Assembly (NCBI RefSeq): GCF_040678635.1
Contig: NZ_JBFATZ010000001.1
Coordinates: 372,001-436,000 of the forward strand
Source of the DNA: Thermopolyspora sp040678635
GTDB taxonomy: Bacteria; Actinomycetota; Actinomycetes; Streptosporangiales; Streptosporangiaceae
DNA length: 64,000 bases
Direction of reading: 5' to 3'
The number at the start of each line of letters is the position of its first letter. The first letter of the stretch is position 1. Of this stretch, positions 8,860 through 18,416 are shown in pieces. Under the pieces are notes generated by a model. That model saw nothing but the letters and a program-made list of their open reading frames with translations. It was not told the origin of the DNA and ran no database searches. A program made the translations under genes and the position numbers.

Positions 8860-9600
8860 GTGAAAGCGGCACCGGAAGCACAGAAGCGCCTGCTCGACCT
8901 GGCCGAGCTGGACACCGTCATCCACCGGCTGACCCACCGCCGCCGCACCCTGCCGGAGCTGGCCGAACACGAGGAGACGAGCGCCCGGCTCGCCCGGCTC
9001 GCCACCCAGGTGATCGCCGCCGAGACGGAGGCGGGTGACCTCGCCCGGGAGCAGGCCAAGGCCGAGAGCGACGTCGAATCGGTGCGCGCCCGCGCCGACC
9101 GCGACCAGAAGCGCCTCGACTCCGGCCAGGTCTCCTCGCCCAAGGACCTCGCCAACCTCCAGTCCGAGATCGCCTCCCTCAAGCGGCGGCAGGACGACCT
9201 GGAGGAGGTCGTCCTGGAGATCATGGAGCGGCGCGAGGCCGCCGACGCCCAGGTGACCAAGCTCGCCGCCGAGCGCGACTCCCTCGCCGCCGCCGTCGCC
9301 GCGATCGCCGAGCGCCGCGACGCCGCCCTCGCCGAGATCGACAAGGAGCTGGCGGAGGTGCGGGGCAAGCGGGCGGGCGTCGCCGCGGACATCCCCGCCG
9401 ATCTGCTCGGCCTGTACGAGAAGCTGCGCGAGCAGTACGACGTCGGCGCGGCCATGCTGCAGCACGGCCGCTGCCAGGGCTGCAAGGTGAGCCTGTCGAT
9501 CGCCGACCTCAACGCCATCCGCGCCGCCGCCCCCGACGAGGTGGTGCGCTGCGAGGAGTGCCGCCGCATCCTCGTCCGCACGCCGGAGTCCGGCCTGTGA
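8860..9600 (+). CDS. Coiled-coil C4 zinc-ribbon protein
   Basis: A 246-residue protein. Roughly residues 5-190 are charged heptad-rich coiled coil (repeated RLARLATQV, EAGDLAREQAKAESDV, EIASLKRRQDDLEEV). The C-terminus is a zinc ribbon with Cys pairs GRCQGCK and VRCEEC. This is the family next to Nif3 in many actinobacteria (DUF164-like); a nucleic-acid-binding or scaffold role is plausible but unproven. The start is a GTG at 8860, 48 bases after Nif3. Its TGA overlaps the ATG of the RNase H gene (TGATG), so the two are translationally coupled. Confidence 0.88.
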   Translation: MKAAPEAQKRLLDLAELDTVIHRLTHRRRTLPELAEHEETSARLARLATQVIAAETEAGDLAREQAKAESDVESVRARADRDQKRLDSGQVSSPKDLANLQSEIASLKRRQDDLEEVVLEIMERREAADAQVTKLAAERDSLAAAVAAIAERRDAALAEIDKELAEVRGKRAGVAADIPADLLGLYEKLREQYDVGAAMLQHGRCQGCKVSLSIADLNAIRAAAPDEVVRCEECRRILVRTPESGL

Positions 9601-11051
9601 TGTCCCGCCCGGCGAGCCGGTACGTCATCGAGGCCGACGGCGGCGCCCGGGGCAACCCCGGCCCGGCCGGGTACGGCGCGGTCGTCAAGGACGCTGCCGG
9701 CGGCGTCCTCGCCGAGGCCGCCGAGGCGATCGGCACCGCCACCAACAACGTCGCCGAGTACCGAGGGCTCATCGCCGGGCTGACCGCGCTGACCGAGATC
9801 GCCGGCGACGGCGCGACGGTCGAGGTGCGCATGGACTCCAAGCTCGTCATCGAGCAGATGGCCGGGCGCTGGAAGGTCAAGCACGAGAACATCCGCCCCC
9901 TCGCCACCCAGGCCGCCGCCCTCGCCCGCCGCCACCGCGTAACCTGGCGCTGGGTGCCCCGCGCCGAGAACGCCCACGCCGACCGCCTCGCCAACGAGGC
10001 GATGGACGCGGCCGCCCGCGGCGAAACCTGGCAGGCACGCAACCCCGCCCAGCCGTCACCTTCGGGCCCGGAGGCGGCCGTCAGGGATTTGCGGGGTACT
10101 CCCACCGGCTTCGCCGACGAGCCCGGAGCCACCGGGGCGCCTACGGAGGGACCTTCCGGGGCACGCCGTGCCGTTAGTCGGCCGGACGCCGGGGGTCGTG
10201 GGTCGGGCACGGCCGCCGGTCGTGGGCCGGACGCCGCCACCGGTCGTGGACGGGATGTCGCCGAGCCGAGCAAGGGCACCGGTCGTGGCGGGGAGGCCCA
10301 TGCCGGGCGGGGCGTGGCGGGGACGACGGCGGACTCCGCTTCCACTGGCGCCGCTTCCACGGGTGTCGCTCCCAGCGGCATGGCGACCGCCACACGCCCG
10401 GGGTCGGGCACCGGCTGGATGCCCCGTCCGACCAGGACCGCCACGAGCCTGCTGCTCCTGCGGCACGGCGAGACGCCGCTCTCGGTCGACAAGCGCTTCT
10501 CCGGCACCGGCGATCCGGTTCTCACCGCGAAGGGCGTCGCCCAGGCCGAGGCCGCCGCCGTACGGCTGTCGCGCGAGCCGTACCGGATCGACGTCATCGT
10601 CACCTCGCCGCTGAAGCGCGCCCTGCAGACCGCCGAGGCCGTCGCCGCCCGGACCGGCCGGGAGGTCGTCGTCGAGGAGGGCCTGCGCGAGACCGACTTC
10701 GGCTCCTGGGAGGGCCACACCTTCGCCGAGATCCAGCGCCGGTGGCCCGACCACCTCACCGCCTGGCTGGCCGACCCGTCGGTCGCGCCCCCCGGCGGCG
10801 AGAGCTTCCAGCAGACCGCCGAGCGGGTCGAAGCCGCCGTCAGTCGCCTGATCGCCAAGTACCCCGGCAGGACGATCCTGACGGTCTCCCACGTCACCCC
10901 GATCAAGACCATCCTGCGTCTGGCGCTCCTGGCCCCGCCCGCGGCCCTCTACCGCATGCACCTCGACATCGCCTGCCTGTCCACGGTCGACTACTACGCC
11001 GACGGCCCCGCAGTGGTGCGATCCGTCAACGACACCTCCCACCTCCGCTGA
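9600..11051 (+). CDS. Bifunctional RNase HI / histidine-type acid phosphatase
   Basis: A 483-residue fusion. Residues 1-~145 are RNase HI (EADGGARGNPGPAGYG with the first catalytic Asp at 13, then NVAEYRGL and RMDSKLVIEQM), which removes RNA from RNA-DNA hybrids. Residues ~285-483 are a histidine phosphatase (LLLRHGETPLS, catalytic His near 289; TSPLKRALQTAEAV; ETDFGSWEG; VSHVTPIK), the type related to alpha-ribazole phosphatase CobC. The mycobacterial counterpart has both activities and the same neighbours. The linker, ~145-280, is long and of low complexity (GRG, TG and AS-rich), longer than in the mycobacterial protein. The start overlaps the zinc-ribbon gene. Confidence 0.92.
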   Translation: MSRPASRYVIEADGGARGNPGPAGYGAVVKDAAGGVLAEAAEAIGTATNNVAEYRGLIAGLTALTEIAGDGATVEVRMDSKLVIEQMAGRWKVKHENIRPLATQAAALARRHRVTWRWVPRAENAHADRLANEAMDAAARGETWQARNPAQPSPSGPEAAVRDLRGTPTGFADEPGATGAPTEGPSGARRAVSRPDAGGRGSGTAAGRGPDAATGRGRDVAEPSKGTGRGGEAHAGRGVAGTTADSASTGAASTGVAPSGMATATRPGSGTGWMPRPTRTATSLLLLRHGETPLSVDKRFSGTGDPVLTAKGVAQAEAAAVRLSREPYRIDVIVTSPLKRALQTAEAVAARTGREVVVEEGLRETDFGSWEGHTFAEIQRRWPDHLTAWLADPSVAPPGGESFQQTAERVEAAVSRLIAKYPGRTILTVSHVTPIKTILRLALLAPPAALYRMHLDIACLSTVDYYADGPAVVRSVNDTSHLR

Positions 11052-11394
11052 TCGCCCCACCCGTCGACGGCCGCCAGGGTCTCGCCCCCTGCGGGCCGCC
11101 GGCGGCGCGTGGACCTGCGGAAACATGTCCCGAGACGCGGGCCGCCGCCGGTTCGGCGGGCGTCGGCGACCGCGCCCCGCGACCGCTCCCGGACGCCGTC
11201 GCGCGGCCGGGCCGCGATGCGCCTTTTGTGGATGCCCTACAACCAGGCGGCCCGGCCACGCGTGATGCCGACATTGCCGTCCCCGGCGGCGATCGATCAG
11301 GGTAGAGATCAGGTGGATGCGACGCCGCGGAATCAACGTCGCCATCGACGTCGCTTGTCGCGCGTGCCAACAGCTAACTGGGGAGATTCGATCG
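11052..11394. other. Gene-free stretch before the carboxylase gene
   Basis: About 340 bases without a convincing gene. It should contain the carboxylase promoter. The only element I can point to is a GGGGAG ribosome site about ten bases before the GTG at 11395. The in-frame extension back to 11317 lacks family similarity. Confidence 0.5.
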
Positions 11395-14300
11395 GTGTTC
11401 AGTCGTGTCGCCATCGTCAACCGAGGAGAGGCCGCGATGCGGCTCATCCACGCCGTCCGGGACCTTTCGGGGGAGACGGGGGCGAGGATCGAGACGGTCG
11501 CCCTCTACACCGACGCGGATCGCGACGCGAGCTTCGTCCGTGAGGCCGACATCGTTTATCCGCTGGGTCCCGCGTCGGCCCGGCCGTACCTCGACCACGC
11601 CGTGCTGGAGCGCGCCCTCACCGAGACCGGCGCGGACGCCGCGTGGGTGGGCTGGGGGTTCGTCGCCGAGGACCCGGCGTTCGCCGAGCTGTGCGAGAAG
11701 ATCGGCGTCACGTTCGTCGGGCCGAGCGCGGAGGCGATGCGCCGGCTCGGCGACAAGATCGGCGCCAAGCTGATCGCCGAGGAGGTCGGCGTCCCGGTCG
11801 CGCCGTGGAGCCGCGGCGAGGTCGCCACGCTGGAGGAGGCGCTGCGCGCGGGCGACGAGGTCGGCTACCCGCTGATGCTCAAGGCGAGCGCGGGCGGCGG
11901 CGGGCGCGGCATCCGCATGATCTCCTCGCGCGAGGAGCTGGCCGCCGTCTACGAGCGCACCCGTCAGGAGGCGCAGCGCGCGTTCGGCTCCGGCGTGGTG
12001 TTCCTCGAACGCCTGGTCACCGGCGCGCGGCACGTCGAGGTGCAGGTGATCGCGGACGGTCAGGGCACCGCGTGGGCGCTGGGCGTCCGCGACTGCTCGG
12101 TGCAGCGGCGCAACCAGAAGATCATCGAGGAGTCCGCGTCCCCGGTGCTGTCGGACGAGCAGGCCGCCGAGCTGAAAACGTCGGCCGAGCGGCTGGCCGT
12201 GGCGGTCGGGTACCGCGGCGCCTGCACCGTCGAGTTCCTCTACCACCCCGCCGAGCGGCTGTTCGCCTTCCTTGAGGTCAACACCCGGCTGCAGGTCGAG
12301 CACCCGATCACCGAGCTCACCACCGGCGTCGATCTGGTACGGCTGCAGCTGCACGTGGCCGCCGGGGGCAGGCTGGAGGGCGAGCGCCCGGTCGAGACCG
12401 GCCACGCCGTGGAGGCCCGGCTCAACGCCGAGGACCCCGACCGCGACTTCGCGCCGTCCCCCGGCCGCGTCGCCCGCTTGGTGCTGCCCACCGGCCCCGG
12501 CGTCCGCGTGGACACCGGCGTCGCCGAGGGCGACACCATCCCGGCCGACTTCGACTCGATGATCGCCAAGATCATCGCCTGGGGGCGGGACCGCGAGCAG
12601 GCGCTCGGTCGGCTGCGCCGCGCCCTCGCCGACACCACGGTGATCATCGAGGGCGGCGCGACCAACAAGGGCTTCGTCCTCACCCTGCTCGACCAGCCCG
12701 AGGTCATCGACGCCACCGCCGACACCGGCTGGATCGACCGCGTCCGCGCCCAGGGCCGCCTGGTCAGCCACCGGCACTCCGCGATCGCCCTCGCCGCCGC
12801 CGCGATCGAGGCCTACCGCGAGGAGGAGGAGCTCAGCAGGCGCAGGCTGCTGTCCACCGCGTACGGCGGACGCCCCCAGGTGCGGCACGACCCGGGCCGC
12901 CCGCTCGACCTCAAGCTGCGCGGCGTCGGCTACCGGGTGACCGTGGCCAGGATCGGGCACCGGCGGTTCCGCGTCGGCATCTCGGGCGGCGGAGCCGTAC
13001 ACCCGGCGGACGTCGAGCTCGACCGGTTCGACGCGCACAGCGGCCGGATCGTGGTGAACGGCCGCAGGTTCCGCCTGGTGTCGGCCGTGCACGGGCCGAT
13101 CCACCTGGTCGAGGTCGACGGCGTCACCCACCGGATCAGCCGCGACGAGGGCGGCGTCGTCCGCTCCCCGGCCCCCGCGCTGGTCGTGGCCACGCCCGTG
13201 GCCGTGGGCGACGAGGTCGAGGCGGGCGCGCCGATCCTGGTGCTGGAGAGCATGAAGATGGAGACGGTGCTGCGCGCGCCGTTCCGCGCCCGCGTCCGCG
13301 AATGCCCGGTGTCGGTGGGCGGGCAGGTGGAGACCGGCGCGCCGCTGATGCGCCTGGAGCCGCTCGGCGGCGAGACCCAGGGTGAGGACGCGGGCGTCGT
13401 CGAGATCGACCTGCCCCCCGAGCCCCCCGCGCCGTCCGCGGCCGAACGCGCCGAGCGCGGCCTGCAGGACCTGCGCAGCCTCCTGCTCGGCTTCGACGCC
13501 GACCCGTACGACCAAAAGCGGGTGCTTTCCGACTTCCTCGACGCACGCGCCGAGCTCGGCGGGGAGGTGCTCGAAGGCGAGCCGGACCTGCTCACCGCGT
13601 TCGCGGACCTGTGCGAGCTGACCCGCAACAAGCCCGACGACGCCCTCGCCGCCGAGCCCGACAACCCGGTGCACAGCCCGCGCGAGCTCTTCCACGGCTA
13701 CCTGCGCAGCCTCGACGTGGAGCGCGCCGGCCTCCCCGAGAGCTTCCGGGCCCGGCTCGCCAAGGCCCTGGCCCACTACGGCGTCACCGGTTTCGACCGT
13801 ACGCCGGAGCTGGAGGCCGCGGTCTTCCGCATCTTCCTGGCGCAGCAGCGGATGAGCGCCGACGTCGCGATCGTGTCCGAGCTGCTGCGCCGGTGGATCG
13901 CGGGCGCGCCGCCGCTGGAGCCGCTCGGCGAGCGCGCCGGGCTCACCCTGGAGCACCTGATCGAGGCCACGCAGGTGCGCTTCCCCACGGTGTCGGACCT
14001 GGCGCGCGGCGTGGTGTTCCGCTGGTTCGCCCAGCCGCTGCTGCGCCGCAACCGCGCCAACGTGTACGCGGCCGTGCGCGCCCACCTGCGCTACCTGGAC
14101 CAGAACCCGCAGGTGCCGGACCGCGCCGAGCGCATCCAGGCCATGGTGGCCTGCGCCGAGCCGCTGGTCCGGCTCATCGGCCAGCGCATCGGCCGCCCGG
14201 GACGCGACCACGCGCCGCTCCTTGAGGTGCTGACCCGCCGCTACTACGGCAACCGCGGCCTGTCGGAGGTCGCCGTCCGCGAGACCGGCGGCTGCCGGTT

Positions 14301-17022
14301 CATCATGGCCGAGCGCGCCGGCTCCGACGGCCTGACCCGCGTACTGGCCACCGCCGTCGACATCGCCGCCCTGCCGGACGCCATCGCCGCCCTCACGGAG
14401 GCCGCCCTGCCGGACGGCCCGGATGCCGCCGGGCCGGACGCCATCGCCGCCCTCACCGAGGCCGCCCTGTCGGACCGCCCGGACGGGCCGGACGGGCCGG
14501 ACGCCGCCGCGCCCGCCGAGGCCCCCGCCCACGAGCTCGTCGCGGACCTCTACGTCACCTGGGAGGACCAGCCCGACGTCGACGCCATGGCCGTACGGCT
14601 GAAGGGCCTGCTCGCCGGGCACACCCTCCCGGCGGCCCTGAGCCGGATCACCATCATCGTCGCCGGCACCAAGGGCGCGGTGATGCACCACCACTTCACC
14701 TTCCGACCCGACTTCACCTTCCGACCCGACTTCACCTTCCGACCCGACTTCACCTTCCGACCCGACGGGGCGGGCTTCGCCGAGGACCGGCTGATCCGCG
14801 GACTGCACCCGCAGATCGCACGCCGCCTGCAACTGCACCGGTGGCGCGAGTTCGACCTCACCCGCCTGCCCTCCGCCGACGAGGAGATCTACCTGTTCAA
14901 GGCGGTCGCGAAGAGCAACCCCGCCGACGAGCGGCTCATCGCGATGGGCCAGGTCCGCGACCTGACCCCGCTGCGCGAGACCGACGGCCGACTGATCGCG
15001 CTGCCCGCCGTGGAGGACGCGATCACCGCGGGCCTCGACGCGATCCGCAACATCCAGGCGCAACGCCCCCAGAACAAGCGCTTCGACACCAACCGGATCA
15101 TCCTGTACGTCTGGCCGGCCACCGAGATCTCCTACGACGAGCTGAACGCGCTGGCCCAGCGCATCGCCCCCACCGCCGTGGGCGCGGGGCTGGAGGAGGT
15201 CCTGTGCGTGGCCCGCCAGCGCAACGCCGCCGGCGAACTGCGCGAGGTCGCCGTCCGCATCACCCTCGACACGGGCCACGGCGTACGCCTGCACGTCGAG
15301 CGCCCCTCGACGGAACCGGTGCGGCCCCTCGACGACTACCGCCAGAAGGTGCTGCGCGCGGCCCGGCGCGGCAACGTCTACCCGTACGAGCTGACGGGCA
15401 TGCTCGGCGACTTCATCGAGCACGACCTCGACGAGCACGGCGCGCTCGTGCCGGTCGACCGGCCGAAGGGGCGGAACACCGCCGCGATCGTGGCGGGCGT
15501 GGTCACGACGCCGACCGAGCGATACCCCGAGGGCGTCACCCGCGTCGTCCTACTCGGCGACCCGACCAAGTCCCTGGGCGCGCTGTCGGAGCCGGAGTGC
15601 TCCCGGGTGATCGCCGCCCTCGACCTCGCCGAGCGGATGCGCGTCCCGCTGGAGTGGTTCGCCCTGTCGGCGGGCGCGCGGATCTCGATGACCTCGGGCA
15701 CCGAGAACATGGACTGGGTCGCCGCCGCCCTCAAGCGCATCGTCGAGTTCACGCAGGCCGGCGGCGAGATCAACGTCGTGGTCGCCGGAATCACCGTGGG
15801 GGCGCAGCCGTACTGGAACGCCGAGGCGACGATGCTCATGCACACCAAGGGCATCCTGGTGATGACGCCGGACTCGGCGATGGTGCTCACCGGCAAGCAG
15901 TCGCTGGACTTCTCCGGCGGCGTGTCCGCCGAGGACAACTTCGGCATCGGCGGCTACGACCGCGTCATGGGCCCCAACGGCCAGGCGCAGTACTGGGCCC
16001 CCACCCTGCAGGCCGCCCGCGACGTGCTGATGGCGCACTACGACCACACCTACATCGCCCCCGGCGAGACCACGCCGCGCCGCGCCCACACCGCCGACCC
16101 GTTCGACCGCGACATCTCCTCGTTCCCGCACGCGCTCGCGGGCAGCGACTTCACCACCGTCGGCGAGATCTTCTCCGCCGAGCACAACCCCGACCGCAAG
16201 AAGCCGTTCGACATCCGCACGGTCATGCGCGCCGTGTCCGACCAGGACCACCCGGCGCTGGAACGCTGGGCGGGCATGGCCGACGCGGAGACCGCCGCCG
16301 TCCAGGACGTGCACATCGGCGGCTGGCCCGTCTGCCTCATCGGCATCGAGTCCCGCTCGGTGCCCCGCCGCGGCTTCCCGCCCACCGACGGCCCCGACAC
16401 CTACACGGCGGGCACCCTCTTCCCCGCCTCCTCCAAGAAGACCGCCCGCGCCATCAACGCCGCCTCCGGCAACCGCCCCCTGGTCGTCCTGGCCAACCTG
16501 TCCGGCTTCGACGGCTCCCCAGAGTCCATGCGCAAACTGCAACTCGAGTACGGCGCCGAGATCGGCCGCGCGATCGTCAACTTCGACGGCCCGATCGTCT
16601 TCTGCGTCATCTCCCGCTACCACGGCGGCGCCTTCGTCGTCTTCTCCAAGGCCCTCAACCCAAACATGACCGTCCTCGCCCTGGAAGGCTCCTTCGCCTC
16701 GGTCCTCGGCGGCGCCCCCGCCGCCGCCGTCGTCTTCTCCGGCGAGGTCAACCACCGCACCGCCACCGACCCCCGCGTCACCGACCTGCAAACCCGCATC
16801 TCCGCCGCCGACGGCGCCGAACGCGCCGCCCTCAACGCCCGCCTGGCCGAGGTCCGCTCCGCCGTACGCGCCGAAAAACTGGGCGAGGTCGCCGCCGAGT
16901 TCGACCGCGTCCACAACATCCAGCGCGCCGTCGAGGTCGGCTCGGTGGACGCCATCATCCGCGCCGCCGAACTGCGCCCCCGCATCATCGAGGCCATCGA
17001 CCGCGGCATGGCCACCCGATGA
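11395..17022 (+). CDS. Single-chain biotin-dependent acyl-CoA carboxylase
   Basis: A 1875-residue multidomain carboxylase. Residues 1-~450 are biotin carboxylase (VAIVNRGEAAMRLIHA, ATP-grasp glycine loop at ~164, FLEVNTRLQVEHPITEL). A BT-like stretch and the biotinyl domain follow (VLESMKMETV, biotin-accepting Lys at ~621). A long central region (~690-1340) leads to a carboxyltransferase (~1350-1850: LSAGARISMTSGTENMDW, LTGKQSLDFSGGVSAEDNFGIGGYDRVMG, SRYHGGAFVVFSKALN). Bacteria usually split these functions over several genes; this order is like eukaryotic acetyl-CoA carboxylase and annotated fused carboxylases of other actinobacteria. The substrate (acetyl-, propionyl- or longer acyl-CoA) is not readable. 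The GTG start is supported by GGGGAG and by the domain start. Two repeat expansions sit near residues 1000-1125. Confidence 0.93.
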   Translation: MFSRVAIVNRGEAAMRLIHAVRDLSGETGARIETVALYTDADRDASFVREADIVYPLGPASARPYLDHAVLERALTETGADAAWVGWGFVAEDPAFAELCEKIGVTFVGPSAEAMRRLGDKIGAKLIAEEVGVPVAPWSRGEVATLEEALRAGDEVGYPLMLKASAGGGGRGIRMISSREELAAVYERTRQEAQRAFGSGVVFLERLVTGARHVEVQVIADGQGTAWALGVRDCSVQRRNQKIIEESASPVLSDEQAAELKTSAERLAVAVGYRGACTVEFLYHPAERLFAFLEVNTRLQVEHPITELTTGVDLVRLQLHVAAGGRLEGERPVETGHAVEARLNAEDPDRDFAPSPGRVARLVLPTGPGVRVDTGVAEGDTIPADFDSMIAKIIAWGRDREQALGRLRRALADTTVIIEGGATNKGFVLTLLDQPEVIDATADTGWIDRVRAQGRLVSHRHSAIALAAAAIEAYREEEELSRRRLLSTAYGGRPQVRHDPGRPLDLKLRGVGYRVTVARIGHRRFRVGISGGGAVHPADVELDRFDAHSGRIVVNGRRFRLVSAVHGPIHLVEVDGVTHRISRDEGGVVRSPAPALVVATPVAVGDEVEAGAPILVLESMKMETVLRAPFRARVRECPVSVGGQVETGAPLMRLEPLGGETQGEDAGVVEIDLPPEPPAPSAAERAERGLQDLRSLLLGFDADPYDQKRVLSDFLDARAELGGEVLEGEPDLLTAFADLCELTRNKPDDALAAEPDNPVHSPRELFHGYLRSLDVERAGLPESFRARLAKALAHYGVTGFDRTPELEAAVFRIFLAQQRMSADVAIVSELLRRWIAGAPPLEPLGERAGLTLEHLIEATQVRFPTVSDLARGVVFRWFAQPLLRRNRANVYAAVRAHLRYLDQNPQVPDRAERIQAMVACAEPLVRLIGQRIGRPGRDHAPLLEVLTRRYYGNRGLSEVAVRETGGCRFIMAERAGSDGLTRVLATAVDIAALPDAIAALTEAALPDGPDAAGPDAIAALTEAALSDRPDGPDGPDAAAPAEAPAHELVADLYVTWEDQPDVDAMAVRLKGLLAGHTLPAALSRITIIVAGTKGAVMHHHFTFRPDFTFRPDFTFRPDFTFRPDGAGFAEDRLIRGLHPQIARRLQLHRWREFDLTRLPSADEEIYLFKAVAKSNPADERLIAMGQVRDLTPLRETDGRLIALPAVEDAITAGLDAIRNIQAQRPQNKRFDTNRIILYVWPATEISYDELNALAQRIAPTAVGAGLEEVLCVARQRNAAGELREVAVRITLDTGHGVRLHVERPSTEPVRPLDDYRQKVLRAARRGNVYPYELTGMLGDFIEHDLDEHGALVPVDRPKGRNTAAIVAGVVTTPTERYPEGVTRVVLLGDPTKSLGALSEPECSRVIAALDLAERMRVPLEWFALSAGARISMTSGTENMDWVAAALKRIVEFTQAGGEINVVVAGITVGAQPYWNAEATMLMHTKGILVMTPDSAMVLTGKQSLDFSGGVSAEDNFGIGGYDRVMGPNGQAQYWAPTLQAARDVLMAHYDHTYIAPGETTPRRAHTADPFDRDISSFPHALAGSDFTTVGEIFSAEHNPDRKKPFDIRTVMRAVSDQDHPALERWAGMADAETAAVQDVHIGGWPVCLIGIESRSVPRRGFPPTDGPDTYTAGTLFPASSKKTARAINAASGNRPLVVLANLSGFDGSPESMRKLQLEYGAEIGRAIVNFDGPIVFCVISRYHGGAFVVFSKALNPNMTVLALEGSFASVLGGAPAAAVVFSGEVNHRTATDPRVTDLQTRISAADGAERAALNARLAEVRSAVRAEKLGEVAAEFDRVHNIQRAVEVGSVDAIIRAAELRPRIIEAIDRGMATR
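14695..14766. repeat. 18-base tandem repeat inside the carboxylase gene
   Basis: Four perfect copies of ttcaccttccgacccgac encode FTFRPD four times in the central region. About 250-300 bases upstream (14380-14475) a separate ~60-base near-duplication encodes AIAALTEAAL twice. Both keep the frame. Confidence 0.95.
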
Positions 17023-17077
17023 CATGACCTCGCCCCCTGCGCCCGGACGACGGTCGGCCTCATGGGGCGAGTGCCTG

Positions 17078-17106
17078 CCGCGGCGGACTCGGGGGGTCCG
17101 CCGCGG
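17078..17106 (+). terminator. GC-rich hairpin terminator after the carboxylase
   Basis: CCGCGGCGGAC (17078-17088) pairs perfectly with GTCCGCCGCGG (17096-17106) across a seven-base loop, 56 bases past the carboxylase stop. It lacks a U-tract, as is common for actinomycete terminators. A weaker 8-base inverted repeat (17029-17036 with 17064-17071) precedes it. Confidence 0.65.
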
Positions 17107-17249
17107 CGCTCGGAATCCACGCCACGTCCCGGACGGCCGCCGTTCCGCCATGGCCGGCGCCTTTGATCACGACACTGCGTCCTGACGACTGTGAATCGAA
17201 CCGGGCGCCCATTTTGGCTTCCGCAGGAAGAGTGGGAACAAGGAACATC

Positions 17250-17771
17250 GTGAACGAAGAGCCGGATGCGGACGCCAAGAGAGACTTCCTGACCGGCCTG
17301 GAGGTCGGGCAGGTGGTCAGGGGGCGAATCTTCCACGTGGAGAATTTCGGCGCGTTCGTCGATCTCGGAATGGTGGAAGGTCTGATAACCGTCCCGCAGT
17401 TGTCCTGGGGCCATATAGATCACCCTGCTGACATCGTACGTGTCGGACAGGAGGTCACCGTCACGGTTCTTGATATAGACCTGGCCCGCGCTCAGATTTG
17501 GCTGTCGCTCAAGAGCCTGCAGCCTGATCCGTTCAAGGACTTCGCCCGCACGCAGCTTGACAACACGGTCCGGGGCCAAGTGAGCAAGGTGACCCCGATC
17601 GGTGTCTTCGTGAGAGTCGGGGAAGGCGTAGAGGGGCTGCTTCCCACGTCCGAATTGACAAGGGGTGGGACCGGTGACCGCGACCGGATGCCCGAGGTCG
17701 GGGACGAGGTCTCCGTGCGAATCGCCACCATCAATTACGGCAAACGCAGGGTCGGGCTGCTCAATCCATAG
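17250..17771 (+). CDS. Small protein with two S1 RNA-binding domains
   Basis: A 173-residue protein made of two S1 (OB-fold) domains: residues ~15-85 (GQVVRGRIFHVENFGAFVDLG, WGHIDHPADIVRVGQEVTV) and ~100-170 (DNTVRGQVSKVTPIGVFVRVGEGVEGLLPTSEL). This looks like two repeats of ribosomal protein S1 standing alone. Such proteins bind single-stranded RNA, but a particular role cannot be read here. The GTG at 17250 has AAGGA upstream and fits the domain start. The reading frame extends back to 17163 without similarity. Its codon use is less GC-extreme than that of the neighbouring carboxylase. Confidence 0.85.
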   Translation: MNEEPDADAKRDFLTGLEVGQVVRGRIFHVENFGAFVDLGMVEGLITVPQLSWGHIDHPADIVRVGQEVTVTVLDIDLARAQIWLSLKSLQPDPFKDFARTQLDNTVRGQVSKVTPIGVFVRVGEGVEGLLPTSELTRGGTGDRDRMPEVGDEVSVRIATINYGKRRVGLLNP

Positions 17772-17876
17772 TCGGCGACCCGGCGGTCATGTGCTCGAAC
17801 CTCGAAAAATCGCCACCCGGCGCTCGTTGCCGGGGCCGCGGCTGCCCGCACTCGTCGGGCGCCACGGCAGGTAGGA

Positions 17877-18155
17877 GTGCTGCTCGCGGGCGGGTGCGCC
17901 GGCGAGGAACCGAAGCGGGAGCGCATCATCTCCGTGAAAGAGATCAGCGACTCCCCTCTGGCCAAGCCGACACACCTGCTGTCGAAAGAACGGCGGTTCA
18001 CCTACCGGGACACCGCGTACGGGAAATGTCTGGACCAGCATGGTGTGAAGGATCTGCCGCCGCTGGACAAGCCACTGAAATTGGACAAGACAGACCCGGT
18101 GGTGGCCAAGGCTCTCCAATCCTGCAACGATTTGGAGATCAAGGATGTCTCCTGA
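17877..18155 (+). CDS. Putative small lipoprotein, N-terminus uncertain
   Basis: A 92-residue ORF beginning VLLAGGCAGEE, which resembles the end of a lipoprotein signal peptide with lipobox LAGGC. The signal sequence is too short from the GTG at 17877, and the in-frame upstream sequence offers no ATG or GTG in a good place, so a start or frameshift problem is possible. The mature part has two Cys (YGKCLDQHG and LQSCNDLE) that could form a disulfide. I do not recognise a family. A small perfect hairpin (18182-18197) lies after the stop. The 260 bases to rnpB hold nothing else I can name. Confidence 0.5.
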   Translation: MLLAGGCAGEEPKRERIISVKEISDSPLAKPTHLLSKERRFTYRDTAYGKCLDQHGVKDLPPLDKPLKLDKTDPVVAKALQSCNDLEIKDVS

Positions 18156-18416
18156 CAATGAAGCCCCGGGTGCCCCGCCTCCCGTCCATGGGGACGGCCC
18201 GGCGCGGCGATGAGCGTTCGAACGGTGTGTGACGGTGCTAGCGGCCATGGAAAACGGCGTGTCCGTTGACAGACGGTGTCACTTCCGTGGCCGGCGTGAC
18301 CCGCCGGCGATTCGCGATGCCAGGGGCGAAGGCTCGGCGGCGAGGTGGCAGGCGCCTCCGCCCGGTGATCGCCACCCTGACGAAAGATCACGCGAAACCG
18401 GATAGGCTGGAGTGAC

